Shown here in pieces: positions 27,737 through 37,945 of a DNA stretch of 64,000 nt. Within the stretch, counting starts at the first letter, position 1, and every line of letters begins with the position of its first letter. Source of the DNA: an uncultured Granulosicoccus sp. (GTDB lineage Bacteria > Pseudomonadota > Gammaproteobacteria > Granulosicoccales > Granulosicoccaceae); NCBI GenBank assembly GCA_947492525.1, contig CANLNQ010000019.1:1-64000 (forward strand). Reading direction: 5' to 3'. Both the position numbers and the translations under genes were made by a program. The notes beneath the pieces are model-generated. The model searched no databases and was not told the origin of the DNA. It saw nothing but the letters and a program-made list of their open reading frames with translations.

Positions 27737-28477
27737 ATGAAGCCATTTCTGATACTGCAACTTCGCCCGGAAACCGAAGCCTCGGATGATGAGTTTGCCG
27801 CAATACTCGACAAGAGCGGCCTGTCGGAACAGGATGCTTGTCGCGTTCGGCTCGACCAAGAGAGCTTGCCCGGCAATCTGTCACTGACTGACTACAGCGG
27901 TGTCATCGTGGGCGGCGGGCCGGGCTGCGTCAGCGATGAGCCAAACACCAAGTCTGAAACAGACAGGCGAATCGAGTCTGCGGTGCTGGGTCTCATGCCG
28001 CAGATCACCGAGCGGGATTTTCCGTTCATGGGCTGCTGTTATGGTATCGGCATTCTGGCACACCATCTTGGTGCGCCAGTCAGCAAGGAGCACTATGGTG
28101 AAGCAGTGGGCGCAGTGGCGTGTCAGCTGACACCGGCAGGCAGGGAAGATCCATTGCTCGAAGGGGTCGACGACTCCTTTCGCGCATTTGTCGGGCACAA
28201 GGAAGCCGTGCAGCAGTTGCCAGAAGGCTGTGAACACCTGGTGCAGTCAGAGTCCTGTCCCTATCAGATGATTCGCCATGGCGCCAACGTCTATGCAACC
28301 CAGTTTCATCCGGAAGCCGATGGTCATTCCTTCGCTGTGCGTATCGAGGTCTATCGCAACGCAGGCTATTTTGCACCGGAGGAGTCCGAACAGTTGATCG
28401 CCATGTGTCGTGCAGAAGACGTCAGAATGCCCGAACGCATACTGAGAAACTTCGTTTCACGCTACCAGCAGGTCTGA
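27737..28477 (+). CDS. Class I glutamine amidotransferase-like protein (GMP-synthase-like GATase1)
   Basis: From ATG 27737 (MKPFLILQLRPE) the product is 246 residues; a GTG at 27710 would extend it by nine. The GATase1 triad is visible: the nucleophile in FMGCCYGIGILAHHLG, and His/Glu in TQFHPEADG. No synthetase domain is attached, so it resembles stand-alone YfeJ/GuaA-like amidotransferases, whose substrates are mostly unknown. It sits 29 nt after purU. Its stop codon TGA lies inside the first unit of a 10-bp tandem array. Confidence 0.85.
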   Translation: MKPFLILQLRPETEASDDEFAAILDKSGLSEQDACRVRLDQESLPGNLSLTDYSGVIVGGGPGCVSDEPNTKSETDRRIESAVLGLMPQITERDFPFMGCCYGIGILAHHLGAPVSKEHYGEAVGAVACQLTPAGREDPLLEGVDDSFRAFVGHKEAVQQLPEGCEHLVQSESCPYQMIRHGANVYATQFHPEADGHSFAVRIEVYRNAGYFAPEESEQLIAMCRAEDVRMPERILRNFVSRYQQV

Positions 28478-28550
28478 GCAGGTCTGAGCAGGTCTGAGCA
28501 GGTCTGAGCAGGTCTGAGCAGGTCTGAGCAGGTCTGAGCAGGTCTGAGCA
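28471..28550. repeat. Perfect 10-bp tandem repeat, eight copies, overlapping a stop codon
   Basis: Eight identical units GGTCTGAGCA run without interruption. The first unit supplies the TGA stop of the glutamine amidotransferase gene (28475-28477), so every unit carries a TGA. Perfect identity suggests recent slippage; copy number is likely to vary between strains. Ten bp is not a multiple of three, so each added unit shifts frame but stays behind the first stop. Confidence 0.97.
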
Positions 28551-28640
28551 GAGGCAGGCAGTTGCAGGCATCGGTGCCAGTGGTGGTCGGTCATGCCATG
28601 CCGATATACTGTCAGCTCACCTGACCTGAAAAACGAGCGA

Positions 28641-30971
28641 ATGCATCGCTATCTGAAACTGCCTTGGGCCTTTGTCGCTCTGTTGATCATCTGTACTGCC
28701 TGCCTGCAGGTCAAGCCCGTTGCCAGTGAGCCTGAAGCAGTGGTCGGGCAGGTGCGTAGCGAGTTACCCACTGCATCCTTGGCCGACATCGACTTCCTGT
28801 CCGATGTCAAGCCGATACTGGATACCCGATGCATTGCATGCCACGCCTGTTACGACGCACCTTGCCAGCTCAAGACAACTGCGCCGGAGGGCCTGTCGCG
28901 CGGTGCGACCAAGGCACGCGTCTATCATTCCACACGCCTGCTACCGGCAGATCCGACACGGCTGTTCGTCGATGAGCAGACCACCGAGGGTTGGCGTGAG
29001 ATGGTTTTTTTCAGCGTATTCGGTGAGCGGCACGATGAGGGTATGGATGCCGGTCTGATGAAGCGGTTTCTGCAACTCAAGAAGCAATCACCCGCCCTGC
29101 AGAATGGCAAACTGCCCGACGCCTATACCGTGGGTCTGAACCGTGAGAACGAATGTCCCACCATTGAGGAATTCGACGACTATGCAGCTCGCCATCCTGA
29201 GGCAGGCATGCCCTATGCGTTGCCGGCACTGAGCGACGCAGAGCAGGACGTTCTGATGCGCTGGTTGGACGCCGGTGCCCCGTATCAGACGGATGTCTTG
29301 ATGCCGCCGGAGTTCACCGAGGTACTCGCAGAATGGGAGGCCTTTCTGAATCGCGGGTCGAACAAGGGGCGTCTGGTGTCGCGCTATCTCTACGAACACC
29401 TGTATCTGGGGCATCTGTATTTTCCCGATATATCTTCAGATACCTTCTTCAAGGTAGTGCGTTCTGCAAGCCCGCCGGGAAAGCCCGTCGAATTCATTGC
29501 AACCAGGCGACCCTTTGACGATCCCGGTGTGCCAGTGGTGTATTACCGACTGGTTCCCGAGCGTGAAACCATCGTGGCAAAGACGCACAACCCCTACCGA
29601 CTGGATGCGGACAGGCTTGAATTGTTCGAATCCTTGTTCTTCACGGATGATTATACGGTTGATGCCTTGCCCGGATACAAGGCTGACAGTAATGCCAACC
29701 CCTTTGTTACATTCGCGGCCTTGCCGATGAACAGCCGGTATCGCTTCATGCTCGAAGAGGCTCGCTTCACGATAGCCAACTACATACGTGGCAGTGTCTG
29801 TCGTGGTCAGATCGCGGTCAGCGTGATCAGGGATCGTTTCTGGGTGGTATTCCTGAATCCGGATTCACCGATCAATGATTCATTGGCCAGCTTCCTGCCG
29901 ACCGTGAGCCAGGAGCTGGCGTTGGCCAACAGCAATGATTCGAGTATCGGACTGACACCTCTACTGCACTGGGGACATTACGAGAAGCTGGAGCGCGAGC
30001 ATCATATGGCGCGTGACCAGGCTTTGGCGAAATGGTTTTCGCAGAATGACGTTTCTCTGGACATGATCTGGAACGGTGGCAAGGAGAAGAACATCAATGC
30101 CGCACTGACCGTGCTGCGACATGGCGATTATGCGGCGGTGGAGCAGGGCTTGTTGGGGCAGAGTCCACCAGATACGGCCTGGGTCATCGACTACCCGTTG
30201 CTGGAGCGTATCCACTATCTGCTGGTAGCCGGATACGATGTCTACGGCACACTTGGCCACCAACTGACGTCAAGACTGCACATGGACTTCCTGCGCATGC
30301 AGGGAGAGAAGAATCTGCTGGCCTTCCTGCCACCGGAGGCACGCAGCCAGGCACGCGAGCAATGGTATCGGGATGCACCTGATGATGCCTTGACCTACAT
30401 GAAGAACAAGGCCTTCGACAAGGTACCCTTCACCGGCATCGACTACCAGAGCGACAACCCGCTGGGCGAGCTGTACGGCTTGCTGCTCTCCCATCTCGAA
30501 GTTGTTCAAGCTGTCAGTGTCGATGCCGAGCAGGCGTTGGCGGCACTGGAAGAGTTTCAGGGAGAGAAGACGACCCTGTTGCCGCAGATGACCCTGCTCA
30601 GGGTCAACGGTGCCGAGCAGCCACGCTATGTATCGATACTGCGCAATGATGCGCATCTGAACATGAGTTCGGTATTCAACGAGGAAAAGCAGTTGATTCC
30701 AGCGGAGAACACGGTAACGGTGCTACCCGGAATACGCGGCTTCTACCCCAATGCCCTGATGCAGGTTCAGGAGGAGGAGCTGAACGCGTTTACCGCCGCA
30801 GTCTTGTCCCTCGAGGATGAGGAAGACTATTCTCGCCTGCTGGATGACTACGGCATCCGACGCAGTGATCCGCAATTCTGGGCATTGAGCGATGAGCTGC
30901 ACGAGCAATGGCAGGCTGCTGATCCGACCGGTTTCGGGTATCTGGATTACAGTCGGCTGGAGAATCGCTAA
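28641..30971 (+). CDS. cti: Fatty acid cis/trans isomerase (Cti)
   Basis: Cti converts cis- to trans-unsaturated fatty acids in existing phospholipids, rapidly stiffening the membrane under solvent, heat or osmotic stress. It acts in the periplasm and contains haem c. From ATG 28641 it has 776 residues, close to the Pseudomonas enzyme; an ATG at 28593 would add 16 residues before the signal. The N-terminal hydrophobic helix (about 9-21) acts as a signal sequence. A haem-binding CIACH motif (C64-C67-H68) matches the cytochrome-c-type site of the family. It converges with the next gene, with only 15 bp between stops. Usually constitutive in pseudomonads; nothing regulatory is visible here. Confidence 0.92.
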   Translation: MHRYLKLPWAFVALLIICTACLQVKPVASEPEAVVGQVRSELPTASLADIDFLSDVKPILDTRCIACHACYDAPCQLKTTAPEGLSRGATKARVYHSTRLLPADPTRLFVDEQTTEGWREMVFFSVFGERHDEGMDAGLMKRFLQLKKQSPALQNGKLPDAYTVGLNRENECPTIEEFDDYAARHPEAGMPYALPALSDAEQDVLMRWLDAGAPYQTDVLMPPEFTEVLAEWEAFLNRGSNKGRLVSRYLYEHLYLGHLYFPDISSDTFFKVVRSASPPGKPVEFIATRRPFDDPGVPVVYYRLVPERETIVAKTHNPYRLDADRLELFESLFFTDDYTVDALPGYKADSNANPFVTFAALPMNSRYRFMLEEARFTIANYIRGSVCRGQIAVSVIRDRFWVVFLNPDSPINDSLASFLPTVSQELALANSNDSSIGLTPLLHWGHYEKLEREHHMARDQALAKWFSQNDVSLDMIWNGGKEKNINAALTVLRHGDYAAVEQGLLGQSPPDTAWVIDYPLLERIHYLLVAGYDVYGTLGHQLTSRLHMDFLRMQGEKNLLAFLPPEARSQAREQWYRDAPDDALTYMKNKAFDKVPFTGIDYQSDNPLGELYGLLLSHLEVVQAVSVDAEQALAALEEFQGEKTTLLPQMTLLRVNGAEQPRYVSILRNDAHLNMSSVFNEEKQLIPAENTVTVLPGIRGFYPNALMQVQEEELNAFTAAVLSLEDEEDYSRLLDDYGIRRSDPQFWALSDELHEQWQAADPTGFGYLDYSRLENR

Positions 30972-30986
30972 GCGCTCTGTTGTCGT

Positions 30987-32147
30987 TCAATCCCCGTCAT
31001 CAGCATTGAAATTGACCCCCATTCCCAATGGGGTCAGCACCTCGTAATTGACGGTATGACGAATATCGTTCAACACGGCAGAGAGGCTGGCGAAAACGGT
31101 ATCGACCTCCGGACTCAGCTGGCCATCGGCATCCGCAAAGGCAAAGGTGTATCTGATCTTGTCCAGCAGGTGTTCAAGGTAATTGAAGTCCGTGTCGAGT
31201 TCCTCTTCCATGCCCAGCTGCTGCAACAGTCCTGCGTCGAACAGCAGAGAACGGATCGAGGCGATATTGCCACGCAGCATAGCAACCGTTCGTCGGCTGC
31301 GCCATAGAGGAGCCGTTCGAATGAGCTTGGGATCACCTGATAACAATGGCTGCAGTTTGCGATCGATCAGACTGTCCAGGCCGGTGACAACCTCGGTGAT
31401 GACACTGCGCAGTGCTTCGTCGTGACTGCGAAAAAACTCGGAGCTTGCCTCGGGGTGCAAGAAGGCCTGTACATAGTCGCTTTCTGATTGCCACGCGCGA
31501 TTCAATTCATTGGCCATGGAGGCAATGTTCCTGATCAGGATTTCCACCAGATGGCAATACGGAGCTTCTTCCACGGTGTAGTGCCCGTCGCTGAACAGCA
31601 GACGCTCGAGAGCGGGGAAACCCTGAACGGCGACGCTCTTGCCGGCCAGCTGCTCGACACTGAGTGTGGCGACATCGCTCTGGGCGAGCAAGGCGCGTAA
31701 TTGTCGCTCTCCGACACGTCGCTTGTCCGGCCAATAGAACAATCTGTTCTGCAGGTGGTTGTCTAGCAAGGGGCCCGAGCGGAAGATCTCGACCTGTGCA
31801 TGGTGCTGCAATACCCTGGTGAAATCGGTTTGCAGTGAATAGATTCTCGAACCGGCTGTGCTCCCACACAAGCCTGCCGAGTCTGCTGCCCATTGGGAGG
31901 CCGCGCTGGCGAATTGCTCGAAGGCGGGTTGATAGACGGTCTGCACCCACTTTTCCGACAGTTGGGCGGAACCCTGGAATTCGGCAGCCTGGGCGGGAAT
32001 GATCGCAGCAACGAAAAGACCGCCGGCCAGCATGCGCGATAGCCAATGGCGAATCCGGCAAGTCTGTGTCCCTGCACGTGTCCGTGCAGAACAGAGTCGA
32101 TACGGTGACGGAAACCTGATCATGCGATTCATACGGTCGGGAAGCAT
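30987..32147 (-). CDS. Imelysin-like periplasmic protein (peptidase M75 / COG3489 type)
   Basis: The frame is open much further upstream into the tmRNA gene, but the likely start is one of the ATGs at 32147, 32132 or 32123, or the one just before LAGGLFVAA. None has a good Shine-Dalgarno. The signal peptide reads MLAGGLFVAAIIPAQA followed by AEF. The family motif appears as GFPALERLLF, i.e. the GxHxxE signature with Pro in place of His, as seen in predicted periplasmic imelysin relatives. Helical bundle pattern throughout. Imelysin proteins are linked to iron handling in other bacteria; whether this one binds metal is doubtful given the missing histidine. Confidence 0.8.
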   Translation of the reverse strand: MLPDRMNRMIRFPSPYRLCSARTRAGTQTCRIRHWLSRMLAGGLFVAAIIPAQAAEFQGSAQLSEKWVQTVYQPAFEQFASAASQWAADSAGLCGSTAGSRIYSLQTDFTRVLQHHAQVEIFRSGPLLDNHLQNRLFYWPDKRRVGERQLRALLAQSDVATLSVEQLAGKSVAVQGFPALERLLFSDGHYTVEEAPYCHLVEILIRNIASMANELNRAWQSESDYVQAFLHPEASSEFFRSHDEALRSVITEVVTGLDSLIDRKLQPLLSGDPKLIRTAPLWRSRRTVAMLRGNIASIRSLLFDAGLLQQLGMEEELDTDFNYLEHLLDKIRYTFAFADADGQLSPEVDTVFASLSAVLNDIRHTVNYEVLTPLGMGVNFNADDGD

Positions 32148-32286
32148 GTATGACTGTGCACTAGGGTACAGCAAGTGGTTCGCACTGGAGCGAGCAGTGG
32201 GCTGGGGGCGATAGGGGAGGGGCAATCGCCTTGCGCTGCCAAATTCGCATTGCGGTGGGCGGCGCAGCTTTTTTGTTTCGTCCATG

Positions 32287-32312
32287 AAAAAAGCGGCCCG
32301 AGAGGGCCGCTT
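32287..32312 (-). terminator. Rho-independent terminator of the tmRNA gene
   Basis: On the minus strand a GC-rich 9-bp stem (AAGCGGCCC / GGGCCGCTT, 4-nt loop) is followed by six T residues. It starts 12 nt after the mature tmRNA 3' end. Confidence 0.93.
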
Positions 32313-32324
32313 TGATCGTGCATT

Positions 32325-32698
32325 TGGTGGAGCTGGGGGGAGTCGAACCCCCGTCCGAAAGCACTCTGCCGTTGGTACTACATGCTTAGTTCCGTCATTG
32401 GCTTTAGCCACTCAGTGCAGGACGGGCACCATAAAGAGCAGCGAGCCCATTATTGTTTTAGCGATCCAGTGTAAGGGCGACCCTTCACGCGATCCTGTGT
32501 CTGTTGCCCCCGCCCAAACCCACAGGCAGATCCGGAACGGGGCAGTACGTACAACTAAACCCTAGGGTCTAGTTATGCGGCCATTGCGTAGTTGTCGTCG
32601 TTGGCAACTATAAGTTTTTCAGCTGGATTTACGAGGTGATCTGAATCCTCGGCATGCACCTCAGGGTTTGCCACTTCCGTCGAAACCATGTCAGCCCC
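32325..32698 (-). ncRNA. ssrA: tmRNA (transfer-messenger RNA), one-piece
   Basis: The RNA rescues stalled ribosomes with SmpB. Read on the minus strand it begins GGGGCTGACATGGTTTCGAC, a canonical tmRNA 5' end. It ends with the T-arm sequence GGGTTCGACTCCC and CAGCTCCACCA. The 5' GGGGCTG pairs with 3' CAGCTCC (one G-U), forming the acceptor stem, and CCA is encoded. The mature length is 374 nt. The tag reading frame is in the expected place and a terminator follows. Confidence 0.97.
32573..32605 (-). other. tmRNA proteolysis-tag reading frame (ANDDNYAMAA)
   Basis: The resume codon GCC follows TATAGTT, equivalent to the E. coli context. Ten codons encode ANDDNYAMAA and end in TAA. The E. coli tag is ANDENYALAA, so only two positions differ. 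The terminal AA, needed for ClpXP recognition, is kept. Confidence 0.93.
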
Positions 32699-32723
32699 GG
32701 TGGTCGTAACTTCCTGCCTGACT

Positions 32724-32752
32724 AGTATGCGGGTGTTTTTCTCGCAATTCAA
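32724..32752 (-). promoter_or_regulatory. Possible sigma-70 promoter for ssrA
   Basis: Reading the minus strand, TTGAAT and CATACT are separated by 17 nt and lie about 26 nt upstream of the mature tmRNA 5' end. This would leave a short leader for RNase P to remove. The match to consensus is moderate. Confidence 0.4.
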
Positions 32753-32920
32753 TGGCGGCCGGATGAATTTATACCAGCCGTCAATAATCCGTGGTCAATA
32801 GGCTGTGATTGTGAACCACTGCTCACGAATGTTAAAGAAAGTGTCCGGTGATCTGCGGCGATAGAGCTGTTCCATAATTACCACAACTTCTTCATCAACC
32901 CACATCGGGTGGTACTTATC

Positions 32921-33769
32921 ATGGAAAAAGGCATGTTGAAAAAATCGATTACGGGTGTTCTCGTTGCAGGCGCGCTGAGCGCTTCGAGTCTGGTAGCCGC
33001 GCAGGACACCGATACCGAAGAGTCCGGTTTCGGCACCATGTTTCAAGGGTGGCAGGGCACGGCTTCTCTGGGCGCAACCAGCTCCAGCGGCAACTCCGAA
33101 GCGAGCAACATCAACGGTGCCATTCGCCTGAGCAAGACCGTCAATCGCTGGGAACACCTGGTGTTCGGCTCGGTCTTCAAGGGAACATCGTCCATCGTGA
33201 TCAACCAGACTGACGCACAGGGCGAAACGGTTCTGGGTGATGATGGTCTGCCACAGCGAATCGTCGTGAAAGGCGACAACTCTGATCGAATTGCGCTGGG
33301 TTATCAGCCGAAATTCTATTACAACGAAAAGACCTACTTCTTCGGTTTGCTCGACTGGGAAACCGATGAGCCGAGCAACATCGATTCCGCCACTCGACAA
33401 GTTGTCGGTGTCGGCCACCGATTCTTCGCCGACGAGTCAGGTTTCCTGACAGCAGAAATCGGTTTCGGCAACAAGAACACTGATCTGGTGGTGGGTGACG
33501 ATGTCAACGGTGGCATCGGCTACCTGGGTGTGAACTACCTGAACCACATCACTGAAGAGGTCACGTTCAATGCCGATCTGCGTACCGATTTCGGCAGCGA
33601 CAACACCTTTGTCGAGCTGGGTCTGGGTGTGTCATTCAAGATCTCCGACAAGCTGGCCTTCAAGGTCGCTCACTTCTCACGTAGCAACAGTGACCTGAGC
33701 GATGGCGCCGATCCGCTGGTCGGCGACAGCGAAAGCGTTACGTCAATGAACCTGGTTTTCGACATCTGA
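32921..33769 (+). CDS. DUF481-family outer-membrane protein
   Basis: From ATG 32921 (GGGTGG about 8 nt upstream) the product is 282 residues; the longer GTG start at 32909 is less likely. A signal peptide (SITGVLVAGALSASSLVAA) is followed by alternating amphipathic strands typical of the DUF481/YdiY beta-barrel family. These include ASLGATSSSGNSEASN near the N-terminus and a final strand MNLVFDI ending in an aromatic/hydrophobic pattern suited to BAM recognition. Function is unknown; some relatives are induced by salt. It is a single gene with a strong hairpin 32 bp after the stop. Confidence 0.86.
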   Translation: MEKGMLKKSITGVLVAGALSASSLVAAQDTDTEESGFGTMFQGWQGTASLGATSSSGNSEASNINGAIRLSKTVNRWEHLVFGSVFKGTSSIVINQTDAQGETVLGDDGLPQRIVVKGDNSDRIALGYQPKFYYNEKTYFFGLLDWETDEPSNIDSATRQVVGVGHRFFADESGFLTAEIGFGNKNTDLVVGDDVNGGIGYLGVNYLNHITEEVTFNADLRTDFGSDNTFVELGLGVSFKISDKLAFKVAHFSRSNSDLSDGADPLVGDSESVTSMNLVFDI

Positions 33770-33800
33770 TCAGGTCTGTGTCGGCTTCGGCCGGCAATCG

Positions 33801-33827
33801 GGAGCTGCGGCACTCTGCCGTAGCTCC
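33801..33827 (+). terminator. Hairpin after the DUF481 gene (possible terminator)
   Basis: A 12-bp stem (GGAGCTGCGGCA / TGCCGTAGCTCC, one G-T pair) with a 3-nt loop lies 32 bp after the stop. There is no T-run, so it may be a factor-dependent terminator or an mRNA-stabilising hairpin. Confidence 0.45.
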
Positions 33828-33963
33828 TCACATCCAGTATCATTGCCTCGTCCGGGCCGATTCTCCGGCTGGCCAGGCAACAAAACGTGATGTTCGAGCA
33901 TGAATGCACGTTGCCATAGCCAGAGATGACGGCCAGCCTTCAGGTTACCGTGCGAGAACCCAC

Positions 33964-36900
33964 ATGCTCTGTCTATCCGGCGCCAACGCCCTGTCGACCT
34001 TCCGACAGGAGCAATTGCTCAAGCAGTTGCGCTCAGTGGATACCCTTTTCCAGGCCGTCGAGGCCCGGTATGTCTATTTCATCCAGCTTGACTCTGGCCA
34101 TGCAGAGCCTCGGGATCTTGATCCGGTGGTGCTGCAACGTCTTGGCCGTCTCCTGCAGGCCGATGAGCAATACCATGAGCCCGAGTCTGGTTGGCAGCTC
34201 ACTGTCGTACCTCGCCTGGGTACCCGTTCGGCCTGGTCGTCGAAGGCTACCGATATCGTCAGACGCTGCGGCATGGATCAGGTGCTGCGCATCGAGCGCG
34301 GTATCCAGTACCTCTTCGGCGATCCCAGCCTGCAATCTTTGAGCGACGCTGGCAAGCGGCAAGCCGAAGCGCTCCTGCATGATCGCATGACGGAATCCGT
34401 CATCGACCTGCCCGGCGATCTGGACGGTCTCTTCTCGGTGGCAGAACCTGCACCTCTGGTGACCATTCCGGTGCTGGAAGAGGGGCGTCTGGCGCTCGAA
34501 GAGCACAACCGGCAGATGGGCCTGGCGCTTTCATCCGATGAGCTGGATTATCTCGAACAGAGTTTTGCGCGTCTGAAGAGAGACCCCAGCGACGCAGAGC
34601 TCATGATGTTTGCACAAGCCAATTCCGAACATTGCCGACACAAGATCTTCAACGCTTCCTGGTCACTGGATGGTGAAGCCCAGTCGCAATCGCTGTTCGG
34701 CATGATTCGCAACACCCACAAACTCGCACCGGAAGGTGTTCTTTCGGCCTATCACGATAACGCTGCCGTCATCCAGGGCAGTACGGCCCAGCGCTGGCTG
34801 GCAGGGCCCGATGGTCACTACCGTGCCGCCGAGGAAGCGGTACACATCCAGATCAAGGTGGAAACGCACAATCATCCGACGGCCATTTCGCCGTTTCCCG
34901 GTGCGGCCACCGGTTCCGGGGGGGAAATACGTGACGAGGGCGCTGTAGGCAATGGCTCCAAACCCAAGGCGGGCCTGTGTGGTTTCACGGTGTCCAACCT
35001 GAACATACCGGGCTGGGGGCAGCCCTGGGAAGTGAACAATGCCAGGCCAGACAGACTGGCCAGTGCTCTGGAGATCATGCAGGACGGGCCCATTGGTGCT
35101 GCCGCCTTCAACAATGAGTTCGGCCGGCCCAACCTGACCGGCTATTTCCGGACCTATTGTCAGTCTGTGCCGGTCGATTCACAGGATTCCGACAAGCCGG
35201 GAAGCGAAGTGCGCGGTTATCACAAGCCCATCATGATTGCCGGTGGGATGGGCAATATTCGAGAGGGCAATATCGAGAAGCAGGCCGTACCCGCCGGGTC
35301 GCATATCGTGGTGCTGGGTGGACCCTCGATGCTGATTGGTCTGGGGGGCGGCGCGGCATCGTCCGTGGCCAGTGGTGCTGGTGACAGCGAGCTGGATTTT
35401 GCGTCCGTACAGCGCGGCAATCCGGAGATGCAGCGCCGTTGTCAGGAGGTGATCGATCGGTGCATCGCTCTGGGCGAAGACAGCCCGATCCTGTCCATCC
35501 ATGATGTCGGTGCCGGTGGTCTTTCCAATGCCTTGCCGGAGCTGGTCAACGATGCCGGGCGAGGCGGCGACTTCGAATTGCGCTCCGTGCTCAACGACGA
35601 GCCTGGCATGTCGCCAATGGCCATCTGGAGCAATGAGTCGCAGGAACGTTATGTGGTGGCCATCATCAGTGAGCGATTGCCGCTGTTCGAATCGCTGTGT
35701 CAGCGTGAGCGTTGTCTGTATGCCGTGGTGGGCAAGGCCACCGAGGAGCGGGTACTGCACGTGTCCGACTCGCATTTCGACAATGATCCGGTCAACATGC
35801 CGCTGGATGTGCTGCTGGGCAAGCCGCCCAAGATGGAGATTTCAGCCACTCACCGTGCTGCGGCCAGTGACGAGCTGGCCACCGAGTCCCTGCAGCTGGA
35901 CGATGTGGTACAACGCGTTCTGCAATTGCCGGCAGTGGCTGCGAAGAATTTCCTGATTACCATCGGCGATCGCAGCATCACCGGGCAAGTGGTACGTGAT
36001 CAGCTGGTGGGGCCCTGGCAGATGCCGGTGGCCGATGTGGCTGTCACGGTATCCGATTATCAGGGCTATGCCGGTGAAGCGATGGCCATGGGTGAGCGCT
36101 CCCCCGTCGCCGTACTCGATGCCGCAGCCTCGGCGCGCATGGCGCTGGCCGAATCACTGACCAATATCGTAGCCGCTGACATCGGTGATGTCGGTGAGGT
36201 CAAGCTCTCGGCCAACTGGATGGCTGCCAGTGGTCACCCGGGTGAGGATGCGGCGCTGTTCGATGCCGTGGAAGCCATCGGTCTGGGGCTGGCGCCGGCA
36301 TTGGGAATTGCCATTCCGGTGGGCAAGGATTCCCTGTCCATGAAAACCGTGTGGGAGGAGGAAGGTCGCGATCACAGCGTGACTGCTCCCTTGTCGCTGA
36401 TCGTCACGGCCTTCGCTGCGGTGAAGGATGTGCGCAAGACGCTGACACCTGAAATCCGGCTCGATTGTGGCGACACCGAGTTGTTGCTGATCGACCTGGG
36501 TGCTGGCCAGAATCGGCTGGGTGGCTCAGCCCTGGCGCAGGTGTATGGCAAGGTCGGTTCCACAGCGCCGGATGTGGATGAGCCACAGCTGCTCAAGGGC
36601 ATGTTCAATGCCGTGCAGCAACTGATTCGCGAACAACAGATACTGGCCTGGCATGATCGGTCGGACGGTGGTCTGTTCGTCACGCTGGCCGAAATGGCCT
36701 TTGCAGGCAATTGCGGCCTCACCATCAATATCAACAGCCTGCCGGGTGATGCGATCGCCAGCCTGTTCAATGAAGAACTCGGTGGCGTTCTGCAGATCCG
36801 CAGTAGTCAGTATGCGCAGGTCATGGCGGTATTCGAAGCTCACGGTCTGGGTGATGTGGTGCACGTGCTGGGCAAGCCTGCCGACACCGGAGAGCTGGCG

Positions 36901-37884
36901 CTATGGCAGGGTGAGTCGCTGCTGATTCAGGACAGTGTGGCCAGTTTGCGTACCCAGTGGTGGCAGACAAGCTATCGCATGCAGTATCTGCGTGACAACC
37001 CGGAGTCTGCGGACGAAGAGTTGGCCCATATCAGTCGTGATGACGATCCCGGGCTGAGTCCGCGTCTGAGCTTCGATCCGTCAAGCTCCCTGATCATCGG
37101 GGCGCCGGAGTTGTTGAAGAGCAGGCCGGCGATGGCCATCCTGCGTGAGCAGGGCGTCAACGGGCATTTCGAGATGGCCGCCGCCTTCGATCGTGCCGGC
37201 TTCGATACCGTGGATGTGCACATGAGCGATCTGTTCGAGGGGCGGCGTGACCTTGCCGATTTCAAGGGCCTGGTGGCGTGTGGCGGTTTTTCCTTCGGTG
37301 ATGTGCTGGGAGCCGGAGGAGGCTGGGCCAGTTCGGTGCTGTACAGCGAACGTCTGTCTGCCATGTTCAGGCAGTTCTTCGAACGTGACGACAGCTTTGC
37401 GTTGGGTGTGTGCAACGGCTGCCAGATGTTGTCCAGACTGCAGTCACTGATTCCGGGCACCGAGAACTGGCCACGTTTCGAACGCAATCTGTCCGAGCAG
37501 TTCGAGGCCCGCGTGGCAACGGTCGAGATCTACGAAACGCCTTCCCTGTTCTTCACTGACATGGTGGGGTCACGTCTGCCGGTGGCTCTGGCCCATGGTG
37601 AAGGTCGTGCCGTGTTCGAACAGGCAGAGCAGGCGCAGTCTGCACCGGTGTGCATGGGGTTCGTGGACAACCATGGCGCCATGACCGAAAGCTACCCGCT
37701 CAATCCCAACGGCTCGCCATTCGGTATCACCGGACTGTGCAATGCCGATGGGCGTGTCACCATCATGATGCCGCACCCCGAGCGGGTGTTTCGCACGGTC
37801 ACCAACTCCTGGGCGCCACCGGAGTGGGGCGAGAACGGCCCCTGGTTGAGGATGTTCGAGAATGCGCGTATCTGGGTAGGCTAG
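33964..37884 (+). CDS. purL: Phosphoribosylformylglycinamidine synthase PurL (large, single-chain)
   Basis: PurL makes FGAM from FGAR, ATP and glutamine, the fourth step of purine synthesis. The start at 33964 ([14 protein letters not shown]) matches the family N-terminus and gives 1306 residues (E. coli about 1295); an in-frame ATG at 33904 would add 20 atypical residues. Order: PurS-like domain, linker, two-lobed synthetase core ([34 protein letters not shown]), and a C-terminal glutaminase with nucleophile Cys1150 in GVCNGCQM and His1271/Glu1273 in HPERVF. It stands alone; two GC-rich hairpins follow. With purU upstream it serves the same pathway but is not in one operon. Confidence 0.97.
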   Translation: MLCLSGANALSTFRQEQLLKQLRSVDTLFQAVEARYVYFIQLDSGHAEPRDLDPVVLQRLGRLLQADEQYHEPESGWQLTVVPRLGTRSAWSSKATDIVRRCGMDQVLRIERGIQYLFGDPSLQSLSDAGKRQAEALLHDRMTESVIDLPGDLDGLFSVAEPAPLVTIPVLEEGRLALEEHNRQMGLALSSDELDYLEQSFARLKRDPSDAELMMFAQANSEHCRHKIFNASWSLDGEAQSQSLFGMIRNTHKLAPEGVLSAYHDNAAVIQGSTAQRWLAGPDGHYRAAEEAVHIQIKVETHNHPTAISPFPGAATGSGGEIRDEGAVGNGSKPKAGLCGFTVSNLNIPGWGQPWEVNNARPDRLASALEIMQDGPIGAAAFNNEFGRPNLTGYFRTYCQSVPVDSQDSDKPGSEVRGYHKPIMIAGGMGNIREGNIEKQAVPAGSHIVVLGGPSMLIGLGGGAASSVASGAGDSELDFASVQRGNPEMQRRCQEVIDRCIALGEDSPILSIHDVGAGGLSNALPELVNDAGRGGDFELRSVLNDEPGMSPMAIWSNESQERYVVAIISERLPLFESLCQRERCLYAVVGKATEERVLHVSDSHFDNDPVNMPLDVLLGKPPKMEISATHRAAASDELATESLQLDDVVQRVLQLPAVAAKNFLITIGDRSITGQVVRDQLVGPWQMPVADVAVTVSDYQGYAGEAMAMGERSPVAVLDAAASARMALAESLTNIVAADIGDVGEVKLSANWMAASGHPGEDAALFDAVEAIGLGLAPALGIAIPVGKDSLSMKTVWEEEGRDHSVTAPLSLIVTAFAAVKDVRKTLTPEIRLDCGDTELLLIDLGAGQNRLGGSALAQVYGKVGSTAPDVDEPQLLKGMFNAVQQLIREQQILAWHDRSDGGLFVTLAEMAFAGNCGLTININSLPGDAIASLFNEELGGVLQIRSSQYAQVMAVFEAHGLGDVVHVLGKPADTGELALWQGESLLIQDSVASLRTQWWQTSYRMQYLRDNPESADEELAHISRDDDPGLSPRLSFDPSSSLIIGAPELLKSRPAMAILREQGVNGHFEMAAAFDRAGFDTVDVHMSDLFEGRRDLADFKGLVACGGFSFGDVLGAGGGWASSVLYSERLSAMFRQFFERDDSFALGVCNGCQMLSRLQSLIPGTENWPRFERNLSEQFEARVATVEIYETPSLFFTDMVGSRLPVALAHGEGRAVFEQAEQAQSAPVCMGFVDNHGAMTESYPLNPNGSPFGITGLCNADGRVTIMMPHPERVFRTVTNSWAPPEWGENGPWLRMFENARIWVG

Positions 37885-37894
37885 CACGGACCTT

Positions 37895-37945
37895 CCCCTG
37901 TGCGGCACAGGCACAGGGGAGAGAACACGGGCGCCAAGGCGCCCG
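37895..37945 (+). terminator. Two adjacent GC-rich hairpins after purL
   Basis: The first is CCCCTGTGC / GCACAGGGG (9-bp stem, 7-nt loop, 37895-37919). The second is CGGGCGCC / GGCGCCCG (8 bp, 2-nt loop, 37928-37945). Neither has a T-run. Together they probably end purL transcription or protect its 3' end. Confidence 0.5.

Noticed and set aside
31507-32061. Second minus-strand frame of 184 codons within the imelysin-like gene
   Set aside because: Shadow frame; the signal peptide and family motif are in the other frame.
32148-32411. Upstream extension of the imelysin-like frame
   Set aside because: It runs through the ssrA terminator and the 3' part of tmRNA and gives non-family sequence; the signal peptide begins further downstream.
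32284-32565. Plus-strand 93-codon frame
   Set aside because: It lies antisense to tmRNA; the structured RNA explains the sequence.
33904-33963. Twenty-residue N-terminal extension of PurL
   Set aside because: The family normally starts at the MLxLxGxxALSxFR motif, here at 33964; the extension has no better ribosome site.
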